The position numbers and the translations under genes are program-made. Under the pieces are notes generated by a model. The model was given only the letters and a program-made list of their open reading frames with translations. It was not told the origin of the DNA and made no database searches. Positions 49,536 through 54,439 of a stretch of DNA of 54,439 bases are shown piece after piece. The first letter of the stretch is position 1, and the number at the start of each line of letters is the position of its first letter. Origin of the DNA: Terriglobia bacterium. Lineage in GTDB: Bacteria; Acidobacteriota; Thermoanaerobaculia; Thermoanaerobaculales; Thermoanaerobaculaceae. The stretch is from NCBI GenBank assembly GCA_020073245.1, contig JAIQFQ010000023.1:1-54439 (forward strand), written 5' to 3'.

Positions 49536-50525
49536 ATGAGCGAAGGACTGGTGTTGGTCACAGGCGCGGGCGGGTTCATCGGTGGGCACCTGGTCGGAGA
49601 GCTGCTCGCGCGGGGAAGGCGCGTACGGGCCGTCGACATCAAGTCGCTGGAGGACTGGTGGCAGCTCCACCCCGAGGCCGAGAACTCCCGCCTCGACCTG
49701 CGTGACAAACCGGCCTGTCTGCGCGCGAGCTCCGGCGCCGCGGAGGTCTACAACCTGGCCTGCGACATGGGCGGGATGGGATTCATCGAGAACAACAAGG
49801 CGGCCTGCATGCTGTCGGTGCTGATCAACACGCACATGCTGATGGCCGCGCGGGAGTGCGGTGTCGAGAGGTTGTTCTACTCCTCGTCCGCATGTGTCTA
49901 CACGGCCGACAAGCAGAAAGCATTCGACGTGGCGCCACTCAAGGAGGAGGACGCCTACCCGGCGATGCCGGAGGACGGGTACGGGTGGGAGAAGCTCTTC
50001 TCCGAACGGATGTGCCGTCACTTCAGCGAGGACTACGGCCTCGCAACGCGCCTGGCGCGTTTCCACAACGTCTACGGGCCGCATGGCACTTGGGACGGCG
50101 GGCGGGAGAAGGCGCCGGCAGCGATCTGCCGCAAGGTGGCGACGGCCAAGCTGTCGGGGCGCCACGAGATCGAGATCTGGGGATCGGGCGACCAGACGCG
50201 CAGCTTCACGTTCATCAGCGACTGCCTGGAAGGAATCCGGCGGTTGATGGACTCCAACGTGGTGGAACCGCTCAACGTCGGTAGCGAAGAACTCGTATCG
50301 GTCAACGGTCTGGTGGACATTGTCGAGGGGATCGCCGGTGTGACGCTGGCGCGGCGCTACAAGCTCGACGCGCCCAAGGGCGTCAACGGCCGGAACAGCG
50401 ACAACACGCGGATCAGGGCGAAGCTCGGCTGGGCTCCGGCGACGCCGCTGGCAGTCGGGCTCGAAAGGACGTACGCCTGGATCCACGACCAGATCGCGAC
50501 AGGCGCCCGCCATCCCGTGTACTAG
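49536..50525 (+). CDS. GDP-mannose 3,5-epimerase-like SDR enzyme
   Basis: A 329-residue extended SDR. VTGAGGFIGGHLV (residues 8-20) is the cofactor motif. NLACDMGGMGFIENN (73-87) is a hallmark of GDP-mannose 3,5-epimerase, the plant ascorbate-pathway enzyme. YSSSACVY (115-122) and YGWEK (149-153) give Ser/Cys120, Tyr and Lys. RFHNVYGPHGTWDGGREKAPAAICRK and QTRSFTFISDCLEG also match that family closely. It would make GDP-L-galactose and/or GDP-L-gulose from GDP-mannose. GAGAGGA before the ATG at 49536 supports this start over the upstream one at 49356. The preceding gap (49246-49535) is otherwise empty. Confidence 0.85.
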   Translation: MSEGLVLVTGAGGFIGGHLVGELLARGRRVRAVDIKSLEDWWQLHPEAENSRLDLRDKPACLRASSGAAEVYNLACDMGGMGFIENNKAACMLSVLINTHMLMAARECGVERLFYSSSACVYTADKQKAFDVAPLKEEDAYPAMPEDGYGWEKLFSERMCRHFSEDYGLATRLARFHNVYGPHGTWDGGREKAPAAICRKVATAKLSGRHEIEIWGSGDQTRSFTFISDCLEGIRRLMDSNVVEPLNVGSEELVSVNGLVDIVEGIAGVTLARRYKLDAPKGVNGRNSDNTRIRAKLGWAPATPLAVGLERTYAWIHDQIATGARHPVY

Positions 50526-50565
50526 TGCCTTTCGCCTGCGGGCCGCGGGATCCCCCACCCAATCC

Positions 50566-51687
50566 ATGCACCGACTCGTGTACCTCTGCGACTGGCTGCC
50601 GCCCGATTTCGGGGCGGTCGGTCAGTACAGCGTGCATTTCGCTCGCGATCGGGCGGCACGCGGCGAGGAGGTGGTTCTTGCCGGGTTGAGCTCGACGGCG
50701 GACTCGGTTGAAGAGGAAGTGTGCGGTCAGGGGAGCCTGCGTATTGTCCGCATGCGGAGACGAACCTACGACCGGGCGCGGGTCGTCCGGCGTGCGCTCT
50801 GGACTCTCGCTACCGACGTTCGACTGCTCTGGCGATTGCGACGCGAGCTTTGGCGCACCGACGAGGTGCTGATCACCGGGGCGCCGCCGTACATGATCCA
50901 GGTCGCGGTTCCGGTGAAGCTGGCGCTTGGCAAGCGGCTGACGTACAGGATCACGGACTTCCACCCCGAGTGCCTGATCGCAATGTTGCGCCGGGTCCCT
51001 TTGCCTCTGCGCATGCTTCACAGGTGGACGATGTTCCTGCGCCGCCGCGTGGACCGGTTCGAGGTGCTGGGCGAGGACCAGCGCTCCCGGCTGATGGCGC
51101 AGGGCATCTCGGCGGATCGGATAACCCTCAAGCGCGACCCGTCGCCCGTGGTGTTTGCTCCCGGCACGCCGCCGCTGCCCGTTCCCGACGAGCTGCGGCG
51201 CTCGGCGGTCTTGCTCTACTCGGGCAACCTCGGGGTGGCCCACGAGTGGGACACGGTGCTCGCCGGGTACCGGATGCACCACGGTCGCGGCTCCGGCCGG
51301 GTGAAGCTGTGGCTCAATGCCAGCGGCGCCGGCGCCGACCTCTTCGAATCGGCGCTCGTGCGCGAGGGTCTGCCCGTCCACCGCAGCCTTCCGGTCCCGT
51401 TGGAGCAGCTGCCGGGGCTGCTCCTTGCCGCGGATGCCCATCTGATCACGCTGCGGGACGAGTTCGTCGGCTACGTTCTGCCTTCCAAGGTCTACGCGTG
51501 CATCGCCTCGGGCCGCCCGGTGGTGTTCGTTGGAAGCGAACGCTCGGACGTGCACGCGCTGTGTGCGGAGGGCGTCAGTCCGGAACGCTACCGGCGAGTG
51601 AGCGTGGGCGACGCGGCTGGTTTCGCTGCCGTGCTCGAGGAGGTCGCGAGCTGGAGACAGCGTGCAGGCACACCGGGCCGTGGCTGA
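50566..51687 (+). CDS. Glycosyltransferase, GT4-like (WcaI-type)
   Basis: A 373-residue protein. LVYLCDWLPPDFGAVGQYSVHFARDRAARGEEVVL is the N-terminal fold. RITDFHPECLIAMLRR lies where GT4 enzymes of colanic-acid type have a conserved HPE-like segment. LLYSGNLGVAHEWDTVL begins the donor domain, and FVGYVLPSKVYACIASGRPVVFVG replaces the EX7E motif. This group often acts on lipid-linked acceptors. It lies 40 bp downstream of the epimerase gene. Confidence 0.82.
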   Translation: MHRLVYLCDWLPPDFGAVGQYSVHFARDRAARGEEVVLAGLSSTADSVEEEVCGQGSLRIVRMRRRTYDRARVVRRALWTLATDVRLLWRLRRELWRTDEVLITGAPPYMIQVAVPVKLALGKRLTYRITDFHPECLIAMLRRVPLPLRMLHRWTMFLRRRVDRFEVLGEDQRSRLMAQGISADRITLKRDPSPVVFAPGTPPLPVPDELRRSAVLLYSGNLGVAHEWDTVLAGYRMHHGRGSGRVKLWLNASGAGADLFESALVREGLPVHRSLPVPLEQLPGLLLAADAHLITLRDEFVGYVLPSKVYACIASGRPVVFVGSERSDVHALCAEGVSPERYRRVSVGDAAGFAAVLEEVASWRQRAGTPGRG

Positions 51688-51827
51688 TCGCCGCCCGCTC
51701 GTCCACGCGACGCTGCTTTCTACCGCGGAACGAGCAATCGCCGGCCCGTGGCGGGCGTGCCGCAGATCATGGACGTTGGCGACTGAACAAGGCGTGCTAG
51801 ATTTGAAAAGGAACGAGGTCACAACTC

Positions 51828-52991
51828 ATGCCTGACGCGATCCCGGCGGGACTCCTTGCTGCACTGATTGCGGGTGTGGTGACGAGCCTGCTCGTGCCGT
51901 TCGTCGTGAAGGTCGCACTCGCGCTGCGGGCGGTGGACTACCCCGGAGGCCGGAAATTCCATGGCGCGGCGGTGCCGCGCCTCGGTGGCCTGGCGATCGG
52001 CGCCGGGCTTGCCTGCGGCGCCGGCGCGGTCGCGCTGATGAAGTGGAACGTGTGGGGCGTCCGGATCCCCAAGAGCGACCTGGCCGCCGTGCTCATCGGG
52101 TGCGCGATCGTGTTTCTCCTGGGTATCGTTGACGACCTCGTGGGCGTTTCGACGCCGAAGAAGTTCCTGGCGGAGATCGTGGCCGCGGCCTTGATTGCGG
52201 GGGTCGGGTGGAAGTTCTGGCTGCTCGGGCTGCCCGGCGGGGGGGGGCTGCGGCTCGGCTCGGCGGGCGCGGTGCTGACCGTCGTGTGGATCGTCGGCGT
52301 CACCAACGCGATCAACCTCATCGACGGTCTCGACGGGCTGGCGAGCGGCGTCGTGGCGATCATCGCGGCCAGCCTGCTGGCGTACTCGGTCGTGCAGGAG
52401 AACGCGTTCACGGTGGTTTTGATGGCGGGCGTGGTCGGGGCGTGCCTCGGCTTCCTGCGCCACAACCGGGCACCGGCGCAGATCTTCATGGGAGACTCGG
52501 GCTCGCTGTCGCTGGGGTTCCTGCTCGCGGTGGTCAGCGTGCACTCCTCGCTCAAGTCCTCGGCCGCGGTGGCGATCCTGGTGCCGATCCTGGCGCTCGG
52601 CGTGCCGGTGATGGACACGCTGCTGGTGATGCTGGTCCGGTTCCTGGAGCAGCCCAAGGGACGCTCGGCGGAGCGGGTGCTGCGGATGTTCAAGGCGGAC
52701 CGCAACCACCTGCACCACCTGATGCAGCGTCACGGCGCGAGCCGCGGCACGGTTGTGCGGGTGATCTACGTGCTGGTGCTGGCGACGTGCGTGATGGCGA
52801 TGACCGTCGGACTGACCAAGAACTACGGCCTCGGGATCGCACTGGTGCTCGTCGAGGCGGTTGCCGTGCTGCTGGTCCGGTCGTTGGGGTTCTCCCGCCG
52901 GGCCCATGCGCTCTCCACCGAGGCGCGAGAGGAGCTGAGGAGGAAGCTCGCGCCCGAACCGGGAGACGAAACGCCGCTACGCGAGGAGTGA
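51828..52991 (+). CDS. Undecaprenyl-phosphate sugar-1-phosphate transferase (WecA/MraY family)
   Basis: A 387-residue membrane enzyme with about eleven helices. DYPGGRKFHGAAVPRLGG (about residues 37-54) is the first cytoplasmic motif. GIVDDLVG has the Asp-Asp metal site (Asp102, Asp103). NAINLIDGLDGLASG, GDSGSLSLGF and RNHLHHLM (HIH-like nucleotide site) are the other WecA signatures. It would start polysaccharide synthesis by transferring GlcNAc-1-phosphate or a related sugar phosphate from UDP-sugar to undecaprenyl phosphate. The last gene of the locus, it is followed by a hairpin terminator. The exact sugar is undetermined. Confidence 0.92.
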   Translation: MPDAIPAGLLAALIAGVVTSLLVPFVVKVALALRAVDYPGGRKFHGAAVPRLGGLAIGAGLACGAGAVALMKWNVWGVRIPKSDLAAVLIGCAIVFLLGIVDDLVGVSTPKKFLAEIVAAALIAGVGWKFWLLGLPGGGGLRLGSAGAVLTVVWIVGVTNAINLIDGLDGLASGVVAIIAASLLAYSVVQENAFTVVLMAGVVGACLGFLRHNRAPAQIFMGDSGSLSLGFLLAVVSVHSSLKSSAAVAILVPILALGVPVMDTLLVMLVRFLEQPKGRSAERVLRMFKADRNHLHHLMQRHGASRGTVVRVIYVLVLATCVMAMTVGLTKNYGLGIALVLVEAVAVLLVRSLGFSRRAHALSTEAREELRRKLAPEPGDETPLREE

Positions 52992-53059
52992 ATCGGGCTA
53001 TGTGAGGGTCGAGGTCTCTTCGGGACATCAAGACGGGGATACGAAGCGGTGAGAGAGAA

Positions 53060-53079
53060 GGCCGGCGTTCGCGCCGGCC
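53060..53079 (+). terminator. Probable terminator after the wecA-like gene
   Basis: GGCCGGCG, loop TTCG, CGCCGGCC: a perfect 8-bp stem with a tetraloop, 69 bp after the stop codon. The following ATTGGTGTTT is only a weak T-run, so termination may need Rho. Confidence 0.6.
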
Positions 53080-53119
53080 ATTGGTGTTTCTGGCGAGCGC
53101 ACTCAACGCCGGCATTTGG

Positions 53120-53400
53120 TTCTTCTGTGGAGCATGCGCTCCGCGCGTGCTCTCTTGGCGTTTTCTTGGACTAGATGAGCACGCCCGGAAGGCGCTCCAC
53201 AGAAGAGCCTGTCATCGCGAGGAGTCCCGTCCTGCGCAGCCAGGACGAGACGACGCGGCGATCTCCTCAGTTTCGTCGCGATTGCTTCGGTGCTTCGCTC
53301 CTTGCAGCGACAATCCACCGAGGGCGGACGGGAGGGCCACCCCTCCACAAGATCTCGAAGTCTGGCGTGGGGCGGAGCTTGTCCCCGCCCTTCGTCCTCC
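53120..53400. repeat. Cluster of dispersed REP-like modules after the polysaccharide locus
   Basis: The gap 52992-53442 has no gene before the one starting at 53443. It contains GAGCATGCGC/GCGCGTGCTC at 53130-53152, a reversed copy of the GGCGCTCCACAGAAG end near 53190-53207, a GTCATCGCGAGGAG module from 53211, GCGATTGCTTCGGTGC near 53278, and GGGGCGGAGCTTGTCCCCGCCC near 53370. These are the same modules as in the clusters at 11299, 15001 and 19718. Confidence 0.65.
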
Positions 53401-53442
53401 CTGTCAGCGTGACAAACGCTTCAATGGCACGATAATGCGGAC

Positions 53443-54439
53443 ATGAGGACACCGGGGTTGCGCTTCGACCCGCCGGCGGTGGTGTTCACGCCGGAGGTGC
53501 GCTGGGCGCTGCTCCGCGGGTTGGGTCCACCCGGGCGGGTGTGTTCGCAACGGCTCGACGCGGAGGCGGCGCTCGGGGTCGCAGGGTCCTTGGACCTGAG
53601 CCCGCGCATTGCGGCGCGGACGCCGCTCGCGACGCTGCAGTCCGAGCTGGGCGAGGCAGGCGCGCGATCTCTCCTCGTCACCGGTGCAACGACGGCGCTG
53701 ATCACGGCTGAGATCCTGAAGTGCGCCCGGCTCGTCGCGGAGGTAGCGGCCGGTCTCTCGGTGCCGGTGGTGTTCCTCAAGGGCGTGGCGCTGCGGCTGG
53801 GCGGTGTCGTGGAGGAGGGATCGCGCTGGCTCTCGGACGTTGACGCGCTGGCGCCGGCCGGCAGCGCCGGCGCTCTGGCCGCCGCACTCGTGAGCCGGGG
53901 CTTTCGCGGCGAGGGTGTGCCTTCGCAGGAGCAGCATCTGCCTCCGCTGGTGCGCGGACACGCGGAGACGGTCGAGTTGCACGGCCTGGTCCTGGGCGTT
54001 CGCCTCTCGAGGCGCCGGCGATACGCGACGCTCGGAGAGCTGCTGGAGCAGGGCCTTCTCGTGCCGCTGCCGGAGATGCCCGGCAGATGCTTCGTTCCGA
54101 CCCGTGAGTTGCACGTGGCCCACGCGCTGGCGCATGGCCTCGCGCAGCACGGGCTCGCGCCGGGGTCGTACCCGATGACGCGGATGCTGGCGGATCTCGT
54201 TGATCTCGGGGTTGTCGGGCCGGACGGCGCAAGGCTGCTGGACACCTCCGAGCGGTGGATAGCCCGCGACGTGAGTCGCGAGGAGGCCGCCGCCGCGATG
54301 GCGCTGTGTGGCGCCCTGGCGAGGGACGATGAGACGTTGTTTGCCCCGGAGTGTGGCCGGCCGGAGGCGGTGCTCCTGCAACACGGGGTGGCGGGCCTCA
54401 TGGACGACAGATACCGGACGGCGCTGCGGCTGACAGGGC
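53443..54439 (+). CDS. NTP_transf_5-like nucleotidyltransferase (3' truncated)
   Basis: The frame is open from ATG 53443 to the window end with no stop (332 codons visible). PVVFLKGVALRLGG (about residues 108-121) followed by RWLSDVDALAPAG (128-140) is the LKG...DxD pattern of the uncharacterised nucleotidyltransferase family PF14907; Asp132 and Asp134 would bind metal. VELHGLVL and HVAHALAHGLAQHG follow, as in that family, whose genes often sit beside surface-polysaccharide or exosortase loci. A long minus-strand open frame across this gene has no such motifs and is a shadow. Confidence 0.75.
   Translation, partial: MRTPGLRFDPPAVVFTPEVRWALLRGLGPPGRVCSQRLDAEAALGVAGSLDLSPRIAARTPLATLQSELGEAGARSLLVTGATTALITAEILKCARLVAEVAAGLSVPVVFLKGVALRLGGVVEEGSRWLSDVDALAPAGSAGALAAALVSRGFRGEGVPSQEQHLPPLVRGHAETVELHGLVLGVRLSRRRRYATLGELLEQGLLVPLPEMPGRCFVPTRELHVAHALAHGLAQHGLAPGSYPMTRMLADLVDLGVVGPDGARLLDTSERWIARDVSREEAAAAMALCGALARDDETLFAPECGRPEAVLLQHGVAGLMDDRYRTALRLTG

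Noticed and set aside
53404..54384. A 326-codon open frame on the minus strand at the end of the window
   Set aside because: It is a mirror of the plus-strand nucleotidyltransferase gene. Its translation is Arg/His-rich with no domain, while the plus frame has LKG and DxD motifs and a sensible ATG.
1..54439. tRNA and rRNA genes
   Set aside because: I looked for T-loop (GGTTCGAATCC-like) motifs and conserved rRNA segments in the gaps and saw none.

Overview
The window is high-GC DNA (roughly two thirds G+C) with tightly packed genes, many 4-bp ATGA/GTGA overlaps, frequent GTG starts and GGAGG-type ribosome binding sites. The gene mix suggests a free-living Gram-negative-type bacterium: a secreted-protein C-terminus of a kind I associate with Acidobacteriota, a GMC oxidoreductase/aldehyde dehydrogenase pair, an arsenic operon, a nickel ECF transporter and a very large exopolysaccharide locus. 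Acidobacteriota (for example Thermoanaerobaculia or relatives) is my best guess. This is inference from gene content only; there is no rRNA gene to test it.

Layout. 1-1320: the end of a secreted protein and an exported protein with a Gly/His-rich tail. 1500-5735: arsenic island, with divergent arsC and arsR-acr3-arsM-arsP-like permease-thioredoxin, a promoter being visible in the divergent gap. 6018-9610: convergent aldehyde dehydrogenase and GMC oxidoreductase. 9910-11298: exported BAAT-type thioesterase/hydrolase. 11649-14916 (minus strand): nikR-nikMN-nikQ-nikO nickel uptake operon with a NikR-like operator and promoter. 14990-16590: a cluster of REP-like repeats interrupted by an IS110-family transposase with a structured leader that could be a bridge RNA. 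17051-52991: polysaccharide locus. It holds nucleotide-sugar enzymes (fcl, gmd, wecB, a GDP-mannose 3,5-epimerase-like gene), a Wzx-type flippase, a Wzy-type polymerase, a WecA-type initiating transferase, about thirteen glycosyltransferases, three FkbM methyltransferases, two asparagine-synthase-like amidotransferases and a NodU-type carbamoyltransferase. 53443-end: the start of a NTP_transf_5-like nucleotidyltransferase that runs off the window.

How the genes work together. WecA would load a sugar phosphate on undecaprenyl phosphate. The glycosyltransferases would extend the repeat unit with GDP-L-fucose, probably GDP-L-galactose (or L-gulose) and ManNAc-type sugars. Methyl, carbamoyl and amide groups would decorate it; Wzx would flip it and Wzy polymerise it. 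No Wzz, Wza or Wzc is in the window, so the export end must lie elsewhere.

The most unusual signal is non-coding. Gaps and gene ends carry tracts of exactly 7-bp periodicity. Three sites (1378-1487, 5747-5911, 7831-7939) have a purine heptad arm facing a pyrimidine heptad arm, and the first two have identical 40-bp centres. A fourth site (18003-18545) has the same arms and nearly the same core end motifs (AAGGCAACGAC and GTGTYGTGTC), but its centre holds a gene for a four-helix-bundle protein of the 23S rRNA intervening-sequence family. I read this as a candidate undescribed mobile element with empty and loaded forms.
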